Part shown: positions 44,472 to 57,589 of the stretch, piece after piece
Position numbering within the stretch: position 1 is the first letter of the stretch
How the letters are laid out: each line of letters starts with the position of its first letter
Assembly (NCBI GenBank): GCA_029747015.1
Contig: JAKOGI010002212.1
Location: 1-64,000, forward strand
From: Carnegiea gigantea
Taxonomy: Eukaryota; Streptophyta; Magnoliopsida; Caryophyllales; Cactaceae
Direction: 5' to 3'
Length of the DNA: 64,000 nt
Made by a program: the position numbers and the translations under genes
Notes under the pieces: generated by a model
What the model saw: the letters and a program-made list of their open reading frames with translations, nothing else
The model's database searches: none
Told to the model about the DNA's origin: nothing

Positions 44472-46199
44472 TGAAGCGGATCTTGCGTACAGTTTGAAAA
44501 ACCCTTTTTACTTGAAAGTGCACAAGGTTAATTGCAGACTAGCGAGTATAGGGCTTCGATCCCATAAGGAACTATAGCAATTATCAACTTAACTTTTCCA
44601 ATTATAAAGAATAATTCAAGGGAGGAGTTCAATTATCAATAGGATCAAAGAAACAAAAGAAAAGCGCATGAGTCAAAAAAGTAGAGAGAAATCGACTAAG
44701 AGAAACATCTCGGTCTTTGGATTTTACCAGAGAAAAATATTAAATTACTAACTCAAAGAGGGGGTTGAATTAGTCCCTTATTCAACTTATGCTACAAGCA
44801 TTAGGCCATAAATTAAAAAGATGATCATAATTATAAAATGATATTATATATCTAGTGGTTTACCAGGAATAATTCTTTTTAGACATGACTCATATAATTT
44901 TTAGCATAAATTATTCAATTTCAACAATTATAATTTTAAACCCAATTTCATGACATCATATTAGCCTACAGGGTATAATATTCATTTGAGATAGAAAATT
45001 AAATAACTATAATCAATGTGACTACACAATAGTATCAAGATGCTTGAGTAGGTTAGGATTAAGTACTCAAAATTATGCAATATAAGACACAAAAATAACC
45101 CTAAAAGAAATTAGTAAATCAATATTATTAATTAAGGATCCATCTTAATCCTAGATGAGCAGTTTAGCTGGTCATAGTTAGTGAAAGTATCATTGAAGTT
45201 GGTCATGTTATATCTCAATATATCAATATTTTACTTCCTATATCCAAACTTGGATACTCAATTACACAAAACTATAGAATTAAGTGTAAACTCTCAAATT
45301 GGACTCACAACTAAGGTGAGAGGAGAAGAGAAAAATAGCTAGCAAAGCTTATTCTCTTTAAATTCCTCAACCCAAATGTTTGTCTTACAAAGACTATCTA
45401 AAAAGAAGAAATTGAGAGATGGAACATGAAAGAGTGGAAGAATGCTTGGATGTTTGGATGAGTGAATACATATATGGATCCATACGATGAACCCTTTTTA
45501 TAGTGGAAGTTCGACCCCTTTTTGCGCCCAAAAATTATATGAGAAATTAATTCCAATTAATTTTCGGTTGTTATATTATATGAAAAAAGACTAGTCTTTA
45601 GTTAAAAATTAATCAAGCTTAATTAACTTTGACTAGGTTGGCTTAGGCTTCCTCACACTTGGCTGCTACGGATGGGCCATGATAGAAGAGGGTCTCGGTT
45701 GATAGGCCTCATTGGACGAGCACACGTAAAGGGGAGAGGAAGAGGGGAAGAGGCTGTGAAGAGGGCTATTACAAAGGGGTCATGGGCTGTGCTAGAGAAA
45801 CCGGCCCAAGCGGCTGCTAAGGAGAGCTGAGTAAAAGACAGGCTGTGAGGGAGTGCTAGAAGGCTCGACTGGTCCGCAAGCTACTTGGACTTTAGGCCCA
45901 CGAGGAGAGCAAAGAAAGAGGGAGGGGCCAACTTGAGTGTTGGGCTGCAGATTAGCCCACTTAGGGTGGAGAAGAGAAGGAAGACAAGCCCACATGATTC
46001 TACATCAAATTCTTGAGCTTTTAAGCATTGGACTATAGGTGTGATTTGTTCAAATTATTCAGTTCCATTCCCGAATTCAATGCTTTTTTTTCGCTGAATA
46101 TCATATAATGTATGTGTTATTCTTCCAAACAAATATATTTCAAGGACTAAAAAGTAGGTAAAATGGAGAGGAAATTCACATATAAAATATGAGTCATCA
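44472..46199 (-). mobile_element. 5' LTR of element D
   Basis: 1728 bp on the - strand from TGATGACTCATATTTTATAT (46199) to GATCCGCTTCA (44472). It matches the other two LTRs of this group. The outer end meets the target duplication ATTAC at 46200. Confidence 0.8.
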
Positions 46200-46204
46200 A
46201 TTAC
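46200..46204 (+). repeat. Target-site duplication of element D, right copy
   Basis: ATTAC. It matches 19453-19457 beside element C exactly, and 26796-26800 with one change. Confidence 0.7.
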
Positions 46205-46649
46205 CAAGTTGGATTAGTAAAATAAGTGAAAAGCCACACTATATTCCCACCAAATTGACCACCCTTTGCCCCAACCTTCGGCTTTAGTACTTTCTAGATA
46301 ATTTTCTCTCTCTACCTTTTTGTAGCTACTATAAATCTTCCTTTTATGTTGACTTTATGTTTATGACTTTGCCCAAACCACCGGCTTTATGTTTATGTTC
46401 ATATTTTGGTTTAATTGCATTGGTTTTTAGTCTCGTTTTACTAATTTAGTTTATGTATGTTTAGAGTAGGATTAGGGTTTAGTTATAATTAGTTATTAAT
46501 AAAAATTGATTGGTATTTGATCAAGTTTTATTTGCATGTTTAGTTATTCTTGATCCCCTTAGGTTTAGATGAGCTAAATTAATTAATAAGTGGCCTAATC
46601 TCAACACCATCTAAGAGGATGACAATTCCTCCACTCTAAAAGCACTTCA
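46205..46649 (+). mobile_element. LTR F, second copy, right part
   Basis: Continuation of the LTR begun at 25857. It ends ...AGCACTTCA, directly before a primer-binding site, which makes F a 5' LTR on the + strand. The parent family is probably also Athila/Tat-like, judged from the primer site. Confidence 0.6.
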
Positions 46650-46656
46650 TCAAAAA

Positions 46657-46675
46657 TGGCGTCATTGGCAGGAAT
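46657..46675 (+). other. Primer-binding site of element F
   Basis: TGGCGTCATTGGCAGGAAT, close to TGGCGCCGTTGCCGGGGAA, the site used by many Athila/Tat elements. It lies seven bases after the LTR end. Confidence 0.6.
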
Positions 46676-47250
46676 GGCATTGCAAATTAGGTCACTTTTT
46701 ATTTTTTGAGTGTTTATGTGCTTAGTTTGATAGCTATGTCTACGTTAGTTTATCACTTTTTTTTTTTTTTATCTTGTTAAAAACCCCAAAAATTCTTAAA
46801 AATCCAAAAAAATTTTAAAATTAAAAATGATAGTGGCTTTTACTTTTCTCTAATGTGAGCACGAGTTGTTCTATCGTACATCATTTGATTGATTGAATGC
46901 TTATCTTGCTCAATTCGCTCAATATGGATATGTTTATGAGAATGCAAAATTTTAGATGTTGATGATGGTGTGCATTATGAGACATGTACTATATCATGGT
47001 ACTGAAGTTTTCATTTTAAGCCTATTGAAGAAGCTTGGGGTATCCTAGAGTGGCTGGTTGGCAACAATCGCAAGTTTACGGGGGTTAGTTGTGCCACCAG
47101 GATGTCTTGCTCTGACTTATGTGCTTTTCGTATAAAGCCACCTCCATGCCAAATCACTAAAGGAGGTCGTAAATATCAAGAGCTTGAAAGCTTAATTGCC
47201 TTTGCAAATAAAGAAACTAATAGTAATGCATTTAATGAAGGATAAAGGCT
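46676..47250 (+). pseudogene. Possible 5' internal remnant of element F
   Basis: A frame around 46955-47245 reads DVDDGVHYETCTISWY, stop, SFHFKPIEEAWGILEWLVGN and later KPPPCQITKGGRKYQELESL. The FKPIEEAW-type start resembles the N-terminal part of some plant gag proteins, but this is weak. No further gag or pol motif follows and no second LTR F was found. Confidence 0.3.
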
Positions 47251-49149
47251 TGCTTCCTAATACTACAACAATCCAAAATAGGATATGGCATATAGATCTC
47301 AACATAGAAAGCTATATGAGATAACAATTAAGGACCTTGAAATTAGCGTATTGTCGTTAAAGAGAAGATTTAATAGAATATTGTACTTGTTCCACTGATT
47401 ACCTTTTTCAGCATCTATGATCGAATTGATGAATGAATACTATAAATAGAAAACCTGGTTGAAGACTGAAGAGTACCAAACATAAGACTCCAAGTGCAAA
47501 GGGCCAATATTCTTACTGTTCTACATTATAATCTTCAGAGATTGTATTAAAAATTAATTGTAACCCTTTTACACACCAAATTCCTTGTAAGGAAAGGGTG
47601 TTAGAAGAACTCAGCTTGCAAGGTAGAGGACTAGCAAGGGAGCCATATATTCAGTCTAAGAGGTGTCTCATGCAAAATTACTTTAAGTATGACTTTAATG
47701 GTGTATTGTCAAGGTTATTGTGTGGATACTTGGACATGTGATCTAACAAACATTAGCACAATTGGACTCAAATCCTAAAGGAGTCTTTAGGTGGAGATTA
47801 GCCCTATTGGTTGGATAATCTTCATTAACAAACACCATTTATTTTTTACTCTTCACAATTTGGTTAGAATCCTGGATCTATTTTTCTCAGTGCCTTTGAA
47901 TTTCAATTTTTTATTTGCTTATTTTCACTGACTCTATTCAACCACGTCCTTGGAACCAATAAAAAAATTAGCCAGTAAATCATGTTATAAAATTATAAAA
48001 GGCTTGATTCAAAATACTTTTTTATCTCAATTAATCGGTTTAAAAACTCACCCAAATCCTAAATATCTCGATGTGATGTTATAAGACGGAAAGCAAACAA
48101 TTCTTTATAGCATTTAGTTCTAGAATAATTTTTGGCTTTAGTTTTGATTTTTTTAGGGATTTGATTAATAATTAGTCATTTGCTTATGAGATAATCAAAG
48201 TTTTGATTTTATTATTCCTTGTAATTCAAAGTTCTTTGATGAGATTTGTTGTTCTTATGGATGCTGAGAGTCTATCATTAGTAAAGTTTGCTTTTTCATT
48301 TAGATTAGGACGCTATCAACAACCTCGATTAATAGTTAGTTCTTATTCCTCTTTCAGAATCAAGTTTGTGAGATTAAGATTGGTCTTTGTGGTTTGTTTG
48401 TTTAGATTGTTTGACTGTATAGAATTACATAGTTAGTACAGTTAATTTAGTTGAGAAACTTCAGTTGTGATAGATTAATTCGAGTAGTTAATCCAAACCA
48501 TCCCTAAGGATGACTCATAAAGTGCTACAACTACGATTGTACAATTGTGACTTTCTCTTTAGTTTTCAGAAGCATACAACAACACAATTAGCATGACCAA
48601 CCTACATAAAACACATCCCCTTACATAGTCACATCATGTTCCATGTTGGAATGTTGAATGCTATAGGGCAAGGGCAAAACTAGAGCTAGCTTCCCACACA
48701 ACCAAGTGTTCATAGCTTGGTCAATGGTCAAGACGGTGGCCATGCATATTGCCAGCCTAGGCTTTCTTCTACTACTCTTAATGCCTCTTTGTGCCATCTT
48801 CAACCTAAGTCCTAGTCTTGCTTTGCAACTTTTAGCACACTTAATCCTAAATACCAAAGATTAGTTCCTCTCAGATTATTTCCTACAAAAACACATAACA
48901 CATATAGAAATCATAACTCAAACATACATTATTAAGAGTTAAAATTAAGTATTAAATGTACCAAAATTGTATCTGTTTAGGATTGAATCATACCTCATAA
49001 CCAACTTCACTCATTGTCTCCGAAATCGCAACTGAATCATAATAATACATAAAAAAGGCATATCCAATTTTATCCCCCTATGTCCCCTTTCTACATTAAC
49101 CATGTATGTCACAAAAGATCTCAAAAGCAGTGAGTATATTCTTTGTAAG
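47251..49149. other. Unassigned AT-rich DNA
   Basis: No recognisable gene. A promoter-like actataaatagaaaacc lies at about 47437-47453. It is followed by a stretch that could be an old LTR (ttgtaacccttttacacacc near 47560), but no partner copy is in the window. ORFs at 48203-48436 (+) and 48621-48857 (-) have no family match. Confidence 0.4.
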
Positions 49150-49440
49150 ACCTTGTTATTTTTAACTTATTTTTAGTAGACTTATCTTAATTGAAATTAC
49201 TTAAATTAAACTAAACTTATTTTTCAAAACTGAAAAGACATGATCTTATTTTTACCAGGCTAAACTTATTTTTATTAAATTGAATTGAATTGAATTTACT
49301 TATGTTGAATTTTGGACTTATTTTTTCTAAACCAAACTAAACTAAACTTTTTTATTAAATTGAAATCATTTTTATTGAACTCAACTGAACTAAACTAAAC
49401 TCAACTTAACTGAAATGAACTTATTTATTTAAAATTAAGT
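49150..49440. repeat. Low-complexity irregular repeat
   Basis: Irregular repetition of aacttattttt, attaaattgaa and aactaaact motifs over about 290 bp. It looks like a decayed minisatellite and directly borders element H. Confidence 0.6.
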
Positions 49441-49471
49441 TGAAGAAGCAGGGTTTAATAAGTTGCCTCAG

Positions 49472-50908
49472 TGTTGCGAAATTTCCACAGGCATTCGATT
49501 TATCGTCGTAGTGGTCAATAAAGGAGATATGAAATTAAGCCACTATTAGGCTAATCTAATGTAAGGTTGTCAACACAATAAACTAAAGATGAAAATAAAA
49601 TGTGAAACTATACTAACAATTACTAACTTATATGACACTCTAAAAACCAAAAAAAAAAAAAAATCCTAATAGCATAAAAGTGGTAGCAGTCAATAAAATG
49701 AAGTTATTTCTCACAAAATCAAAGGCCCTGTGAACAAAGTGTTTAGGAATCGTCATCATAAATCAACGACCAGAGTGTCATAGCCAAGCAAACTACATTG
49801 GAAAGCTAAATTAATAAATACTATGCCTTGATCAAGTAAAAACAACACCAACATTTGACTTTTGGTGAATTAGAACGACAATCTGCAAGAACAAGAGCTG
49901 CAGGAGAGGGGAAATTAAAGAAAAAATAAATGAAAAATGGAAATTTAGCCTTAATCCTCCATTAACTATTAAAGTTGAACGACATTCCAAACAAGAACCC
50001 AGATCTTGAAGCAGAGAATGGCACCACAAACAATTTAAGCTGGCCTCAACATTCAAACGAAACAAAGCCCTCGACAAAGTATTGGAATTTGTAAAACAGA
50101 GATCCAAGATCTGAATTTCTCAAACCAATTCCTCAGAATTAAATCTGAAACTGAAATCTTCACTCAAAATTGAAAATCCAGAATTCAATTGCACTAATTT
50201 GGGACTACAATTTAGATTTGAAGCTAGAAAAAAAAGAACAAAATGAACATCCAAATTAAAGCTAAACAACTCTACTCAATGCTACTTGCTTGATTCAGCG
50301 TTGGTTGCCTCAATTTGTAGCCGAGTTCAAACCTCCTAAATTAATTCTCAAATCAAATCATCACTTGAGATGGGATGATAGTGGAAAGAGGTTAATGATG
50401 TGGGTAATGAAGATGGTATTGATGATGATTATGGTACTCAAATGACTTGGTATTGTAAAGATGAACAAAGGAAGAGAGAGAAAATAAATGAAAGAGGTAT
50501 AGCATGAGTTATCAGTCGAAGAAAGAAGAGGGAAGAGAAAATGAAAGGGGGAATCACATGTTTTATAACTGACATAAGGAAGAGAAGGAGAAAGTGAATA
50601 AGAAGATTAAGGAAAAAGAAACAAGAACTGGATGTCACATGAGCGGCACATGGCATCCAAATGGACTGGGTTATCTTCAATTTTTAAAATTTTTTTCTCC
50701 TCTTTGATCCAATCCTGAAAAGAAACTAATAAGAGAAATTAAAATCCTATAAAACATAACAAAAAACTGAGGTTATTATTTTATTTTTATTTTTCACTTT
50801 TTGTTGCAAACAAAATAAGATCAAGCATGATAGAAAATTAAACCATTATTACTAGCCAAAATTTTAGGTAAATGCAAGTATGAAAATTACTTGAATTAGG
50901 GTTGAACA
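49472..50908 (-). mobile_element. 3' LTR of element H
   Basis: 1437 bp. Its match with 61208-62681 is clear along the whole length (for example tcaaaggcc, ggaaagctaaattaata, catgtgttttat and catggcatccaaatgg). ORFs at 49832-50107 and 50438-50680 on the - strand are chance frames inside the LTR. Confidence 0.65.
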
Positions 50909-52222
50909 AATAACACCGCACCAAAGTTTTGCTCATCTTTAAGTAAAATGAACTAAAAATCCTCACTTTCATAGGAATCATGATTGTAGTCAACCCTTTA
51001 AATCACTAGGTTCTTCCTAATAGATGAGAGTGATCTCATGAGGATTTACAGATGAGGTATCATAAAATATTAAAAGAATAAAAACGAAAAAAGAGAAGAA
51101 AAATGGACACAAAAGCAAAAATTATTTTTTTGGGGTTTTCAAAATTCATTTATACAATACAAGGGAAAATATGTATAAATTCTAACCTTCCACATCACTC
51201 GAGTATCCTAAGCATTATATCACATATAAATACAATATACAAACTAAGAAATTCTTAGTCCCCACTTATGACATCCACACACTCACTTTCACCACATTAG
51301 AAAACATGAATAAGCCCAACTAGTAGAGCTTCACTTAAGAAAACACCTAGAACACTCTCGCTCATGTGTTTAGGATATACAGGATTCATTCACTTCCTCT
51401 TCAAATCATACAAACTACCATAAGCGTGTAGTAGGACTCCCAATTTTCCACGATGCATGTACAAAATGCAACATGTTAATCAAGAGCACTCTAGAAGGCT
51501 TGTAATAGAGCTAAGGGTAAAGGACAAGACAGGTACAATCAATTTGAGAAATAAGGAGTAAGCAACCAAACACTTCCACCAACTATATCACACACACACA
51601 CACACACACACTCTCTCTCTCTCTCTTCCAACCACTTATAACAAAATAAGGCATGTTCCACAAAAATCAACCATTGGAAATGAGTCGAATAACCACACTG
51701 AAAGCTCTTGTTCACAAGATTTTTCTTTCCTCTTTTTTTCTTGAGATTTGTTTTTCAATTTTTTACAATTTTTAAATTTTTTTTCTTTTTCTCTTTTTTT
51801 TTGAAAAAAAGAAATGAATGGCATGGAAGAATGTAACACAACTCAGTTTCTAAATAGTTCTAATGAAAGCAACCCATAAAATTAAGAGGAGAAATCTCAT
51901 AAACGAGTCAACTACATCCATTTCATCACCCAAAAACCAAAATAATCACCAACTACACTGACAGAAAAAGGCAACATATCATCTAGTATTGAAGTGTTGC
52001 TCCACTAAATAGGCTCAGGCATAAGAAATGCATTTTGGCCAAGGTCTTAATGGAATGGTTCATAAGAAATCAAAAAGGTTAAAGGCTCAAACAGTTAGCA
52101 AGAGGTCAAGGTTTTAACTAGAGGTGACAATTTAGCTTATGTGGCTTCTCAAACAAAGAATGTCTCTGTCACTTTATAATAATTCACATGCTAAATATGA
52201 TTTTGAAGAGAATCATAGCAAG
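50909..52222 (-). other. Internal region of element H, left part
   Basis: Non-coding. It includes a (CA)n(CT)n microsatellite at 51592-51626 and poly-T tracts near 51731-51803. No gene was seen. Confidence 0.5.
51592..51626 (+). repeat. Compound CA/CT microsatellite
   Basis: About ten CA units followed by about seven CT units. Confidence 0.85.
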
Positions 52223-55074
52223 TGTAACAGCCCGACCCTAAAATATGTTTATTTATTTAATTAAGCCTTCTTACTAATTCCCCATAACTATTTATCACAT
52301 TTAATCATTTCAGTTGAGAAAAATTCATTTTGGACTCTGCTTTGCAATTCAAGTTTCAATTATCATCACATTTTTTGGTGAATCGATAGTAGGCCCTGGT
52401 AAATATGATTAAACGTTAAATTATTTTCAATAACATTACAAAAATTTAATTTTGAGCTATGTAAAAGGATTTATCATAAAGGTGTGCTATTTTTCTGGTC
52501 CTAATTCATTCGCGCTCAATTTTAATTAGCAAGAAGCTACTTTATGATGATATCAAATTAGCCAAAATACCAAGATATGTCTAAGTTTTCAAGAAGCTAA
52601 ATACAAGTTGTCTTCTTCTTCTTCTCCTTCTCTCTATCTCCCTCACATGGTTTCCTCTCCTTTGCATCTACGACCCAGTTGTTGCAGCCATTATTAATTT
52701 GCTACTGTTCTCAGGTGGCTACCGCCACTCCCAGCCACCACCAACCACCAACCCCCACCCCCACCCCCACCCACACCCACACCCACACCCCCATCCCCAC
52801 CCCTAACACCACTAGCCACCATCCCCATCTCCTAACACCACCAAACACCACCTCCATCTTCTTTTATTCAAGTTTGAAGTGAGATAAACCTTAACCCAAC
52901 TTTTTAAAATTCTTAAAAGGGTTATCTTGATATAAACATGTGCTTGTATGATGTTATATTAAGTGTGGATGAGTTTAGAAGCATGTAAGAATTGAGATCA
53001 AGCATGATGATGCAAGCTTGATGTTGCAATTGATGAACCTTGAATTCTTTTGATTTAGTTTCGTAATCTTTAGCATTAGGAGTGAATATGATGTTGCATA
53101 AGATAATTTTAGATGTGAATTTCAATTGAGCATAACTTAGGGTTTTACGACCATGCATGATTTAATTTAATTTTTGAATCGAGTATGTTATTTGGATTGA
53201 ATTAGGTGAAATTTGGAGATTGGATGTGTTATTGACTTAAAAGAATGATGTTATGTGAGATTGTCAAAATTAGTAGGTTACAAAAAACCCCACAAGCAAC
53301 CAAAAGAGGTTGTTTGGTTTATTTATCCTAGTAAATGAGTTTATGGGAGCATTTTGACTGATTATGTGGGTGCCAAAAAAAAAAAAAAAAACATATAGGG
53401 CTAGAAACAGACTCAAAAATAGGGGAAGATGGAAATGAACTGGTAATTATTGGTGCATTTAAAAATTATAATTTTTGGTGGATAGGTAGGTCAATGCGTT
53501 ATCTTTCAAATGCCTCTTAAATCATTTCATTCGGAGTTTGAGGAAAACATTATGGGCAATTTATGAAGACTGTGCATGATAAATTGGAGCTGTGTTTTAG
53601 AAGTCGTGTTGTTGTAGCTGTGCTTTGCACTGTGAGTGAAAGTGTTGCTGGACTTGCTACGCTTTCCATATTAGAGTACTTATGTCCCAATTTGAGGTCG
53701 AGGGCGAAAGATATGAATTTTCTAATAGGGAACTTGAAGCAATAATAAAATATCACGAGACTGTGAACTAGAAATTAGGGAGTTTAATCAAAAGTTCCTA
53801 AATAATTATGGATATTGCAAAAAAAACATAGAGTTCAATGGGTTTAACAACTTTGACTGTGATTAAAAACTCAACTGGGTTGGAAAACTGAGTTAAATGG
53901 GCATATAAATGAAATTGGAGAAATGGGGAGAGCAATGACTCAAGAACAGTGTTGGTTAAACCAAGTTGGTGTGATCAAAGAAATTTCGAATCCAAATACA
54001 CCCCTCTTGGCCTTAAAACCTTAGTATACATCTCAAAAATTTCAAAAACCCATATCCCATTTACAGCCATTAAAGTCTTTTCATTACAACCTCAATTATT
54101 TGATTTTGGTATATTTTACTCCAATTTGTTTTGCCTCCGATTAAAGTACCTTAATTTATTTAGTTTCAAATCATTTTAGTGTAATTTATCTTATATTGAA
54201 ATCTTGAGTTATGAATGTCATTTAATTAATTAATTTCTATTAAAGTTATAAATTATACCTGCCATTACATTTCTTAAGAAGAATCGGGGTCTAGTCTATC
54301 GTTTCTCATTGCGCATAAATATTGTCAAGTGAGATTGCATTTTAAACACCCTAAGTACGTTTATTGCCTATATCTTTAGAAAATAAAATGTATTTATTAA
54401 AGTTATGATATCTTGGTAAGTATATCAATGAGTTAGTTTACTCATTGATTTATCACTTAATTAGTGACCTCATCAGTTATCATTTATGAGGCATTCTCCC
54501 TCCAGTTATCTGCACGGCCTCAGGCCAGGTCCCTTGATCGGCTTGGTAGGTGTTCCCTTATCAATAGATTGTAACAATTATAAGGGGTTCACTACCAGAT
54601 AATAACTGGCAATATAGTTTTACATTTATCTCATTCACTGTTTAAAAGTAAAATGAATCACAAAGCGGATGACCAACTAATTTTTCAATGATCATTTCAC
54701 AATACAGGAATACATGTACTAAGCTTTGACTCACATTTTGAAATGTTTGTCATGTTTGGTTTTAAGAAAATTCTCAGTGAATCACTTTCATGCTAGCAAA
54801 CGAGCTGAAGAAAGTAACTGACTAAGGGAATATGGATGGATCAGTAATGATATTAGTTCAAGAATATTATGGGAATTGTACTTTTGAGATCTTCAGTTGA
54901 TGAAGTAGTAAACTTTATGGAGAATTGCTCTATTGTGGTACATAAACCTTCTGGTGTTTAGCAGCTATTTGTATATGGTTTAATAATGCCCTAATCATCG
55001 AATCATTAGTTTTTAATCAAGGGATTAATTAGGGAGATTACAATAGTGAATCATTCTTAATTGGGAGTGTTACA
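52223..55074 (+). mobile_element. 5' LTR of element G
   Basis: Starts TGTAACAGCCCGACCC and ends GGGAGTGTTACA, 2852 bp, directly before the primer site. The long LTR and the TGTAACA-CCC start are typical of Tekay/Del chromoviruses. A C-rich minisatellite lies at 52751-52803. Confidence 0.75.
52751..52803 (+). repeat. C-rich minisatellite (CCCCAC/CCCACA)
   Basis: Runs of three to five C separated by A or ACA over about 53 bp. The - strand has at least eight G-runs of three or more, so it could fold as a G-quadruplex. Confidence 0.8.
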
Positions 55075-55078
55075 GATT

Positions 55079-55090
55079 TGGTATTAGAGC
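55079..55090 (+). other. Primer-binding site of element G
   Basis: TGGTATTAGAGC, one base different from the canonical initiator tRNA-Met site, four bases after the LTR end. Confidence 0.8.
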
Positions 55091-56630
55091 CAAGTTTGAT
55101 TTTCCTAGGGGGGATGTGGAGCATGAAGAGTAGAAATAGGAGAGTGAAAAGGTTGGTTAGTGAAGGTTAATAATATATAATTAAAGATTTTTGATAATAA
55201 AAATGCTTGCTCATCTCTCACATGTTCTTCTTATATGTTCTTCCTTGTTAGATGGATTCATATGCAGTGAACATGATGACAGGTACTTTTGTGGCCACTT
55301 ACATCTCTTTACTACATGATATTATGGTAGCGCACTTGCAAGACCCCTTTTCTGAGTTCATAGCATTACGGTCTGTACAAGTACGTAGTTGTGGTCCTTG
55401 CCTATAACTGTCCTTTAGGTCGAGTTTAGGACCTGATATCATGACTTTATAATTGCTGGAGCCCCCGAGATGGGACAGATCTAGGTTCAAACTTTAGGGG
55501 GCTAGGGCTACCATTACTACTAAGTTGTTACTTAGGGAGGAATTTGAGCAGAGGGGGATTGCCGTTGATATTCTGCAGTATATATTTCCTTTAAACTTTG
55601 CATCTCCCCCTACCATCACCATCTTCACTAGGCGCTCCTTGGCCACCCGATAGCCCAAAGTTATCATGATCTGGAGATGGGATCCCTCTATCTGATGGAT
55701 CAAGGGACTTTTACATTGTTGTGGATCTGCCTGACACACTAGAGGTAGTGGAGTTTAGTTCTAATGACGAGCTCATGGAGGATCCATAGAAGGACCTAGA
55801 GTTGGGAAGCATTAGCCTGATCATAGTGACAAGGATGCAAAGTCAGGTGCCTCTGATAGCAGTTTTAACTCACGTGAGTAGCTTGGGGTTGATTTTTACC
55901 CAGACTATGATCCATCTAGTGAAAGCTAGATTGATTTAGGTGCTGATTTCTCATTTCGGTTACATTTTAGCCCCACATCTATATAGTACGGTTAGTTGGA
56001 TAGATAAATTTTGAGCAGGTTATGATATTGTGCATAGTTAAATAGATCTATTCAACTATGTTGACTGGTCCCTCCTTCTTTTGGGAATGTGGCAGGCTTA
56101 GCTTATTGGGGCTAGGTAGTGTTTAGTTAGGAGGTAGGAGTAAAGGCTGACTTTGGGTAGTTAGCTAGATGTGATATTCTTTTGTTGATCCATGTATATT
56201 TATGTAAGCAAACGGCTATGACAATAATATAATGAAGCTTTGAATTATGTTTTATTAATACTTGAATTATGTTAGTTTGTATTTGTTGTGTACGGGTATC
56301 TTGTATGTTCGTTGTAGTTAAGTGATTGGATTACTCTGCTTATTGTATAGTTAGAAAGTCTGAATCTACGTAGAATAATGCAGAGACCCACATAGGAGAT
56401 AATTCTGATTACGATCAGGGCTTAGGTGACTAAGTTTCATGTAATGTGCCATCAAACCTTAATGGAATGCCCTGATTCCCTTTGAGTTGGTTAGTGACAT
56501 AGGGAACCCTAACTACTAGCAAACCTTGATGTCAGAGTTGAAGAACGAATTCCCTGAACACCTTCTAAAATCCCTTCTAAAGTCGATAAATTAGTAGATA
56601 TGGTAGCGTGATGCAGCCTTAAGTATATGA
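55091..56630 (+). other. Leader region of element G, unassigned
   Basis: About 1.5 kb between primer site and gag, longer than usual. A short frame from ATG 55252 (51 codons) and another around 55700-55790 were noted, but neither matches a known gag start. The stretch may hold an older insertion or decayed gag N-terminus. Confidence 0.35.
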
Positions 56631-57180
56631 TGAAAAGTATGGAACATTGAAACTAGAAGAGTGGTTTACAGCAATGGAGAATATTTTCACAATAGTGGAG
56701 GTTCCATATGAGAAAAATGTGAACATTGGGACGTTTTACCTAACTGGGGAAGAAAGCATGTAGTGGAACACTATTAAGAATAGGCTGTTAGGGCCTGATT
56801 CCAATTGGAGTAAATTCTTGGAAGAGCTGAGAGCCAAATTTTACCCAGTTATGGTTCAACGGCTGAAGGAGAAAGAATTTATGGAACTAAATATGAGTAG
56901 TAGTATGACGGTAATGCAATATGCTAGTAAGTGTATAGAAGTATTCAGGTTTGTTCCTAAGTTTGTGTCATCTGCAAGACTAAAGATAAAGAGATTTGAA
57001 GAGAGTTTAGCTTTCTATATTTGTAATCAATTTATTAGTCAATCAATCCATACCTACCAAGAATTATATGAGCGAGTAGGTAAGGTGGAACTCGCTTTTA
57101 AAATTCAAAGTCATTTGGTGTATTATTTAATTCGAATGCCACTATTTCATTTATATCTACCTAATTTTCCATGCAATTGA
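56631..57180 (+). pseudogene. gag: Gag of element G
   Basis: The frame reads LKLEEWFTAMENIFTIVEVP, NIGTFYLTGEESM, stop (the usual WW has become a stop), WNTIKNRLLGPDSNWSKFLE, ELRAKFYPVMVQRLKEKEFM, MTVMQYASKCIEVFRFVPKF, LKIKRFEESLAFYI. This is the standard Retrotrans_gag core of chromoviruses. The frame is open from 56818 to 57180. The zinc knuckle is not seen. Confidence 0.75.
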
Positions 57181-57279
57181 ATGCTGAGTATATGAATGTA
57201 GAAACCAATTATAGAATCAAGTTACCCAATGACTTTGTGGCTGAGTGTCCTATCTCTTAAAACTTGCCCATATTACTAT

Positions 57280-57460
57280 TGGTGGAATCATATTTTGTGG
57301 AGATTTGATTCAATTTGATTTGTTAAACTTTGATATGGTTTAGGCGATAAAATTGTTGCGTGCTTATTGGGCTAAGATTGATTGTAAAGACCTTAGGGTT
57401 ATTTTGAGGGATGAAAGAGGGAGAGATGTACATTTTTATGGGCAAAGATAGGAAAAACCA
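57280..57460 (+). pseudogene. Protease remnant of element G
   Basis: The frame reads CGDLIQFDLLNFDMV, stop, AIKLLRAYWAKIDCKDLRVI, LRDERGRDVHFYGQR. It corresponds to the DL-x-LxMxxFDVILGMDWL segment that follows the protease active site. The active site itself was not found. Confidence 0.6.
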
Positions 57461-57589
57461 TGTCCTTTAATTTCTACTATGAAAGCAAGTAGGCTATTGT
57501 GTCAAGGATGTATTGGGTATTGGTGTTATGCCATTGACACTCAAGAAGAGGGAAAAAACCAAAAGCAGAAGAAATTCCTGTAGCTTGTA

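Larger units (their letters stand above)
26801..46199 (-). mobile_element. Element D: full-length Athila/Tat retrotransposon
   Basis: On the - strand from 46199: 5' LTR, primer-binding site, gag, protease, RT, RNase H, integrase, 3' UTR, 3' LTR. Target duplication ATTAC lies at 46200-46204 and AATAC at 26796-26800 (the intact ATTAC is kept in the C copy at 19453). The span is 19.4 kb, of which 9.1 kb is the later insertion E. The remaining ~10.3 kb is normal for this group. All genes contain stops or frameshifts, so the element is dead. Confidence 0.85.

Noticed and set aside
48621..48857. Basic 78-residue ORF on the - strand
   Set aside because: No family match, isolated, and flanked by unassigned AT-rich DNA.
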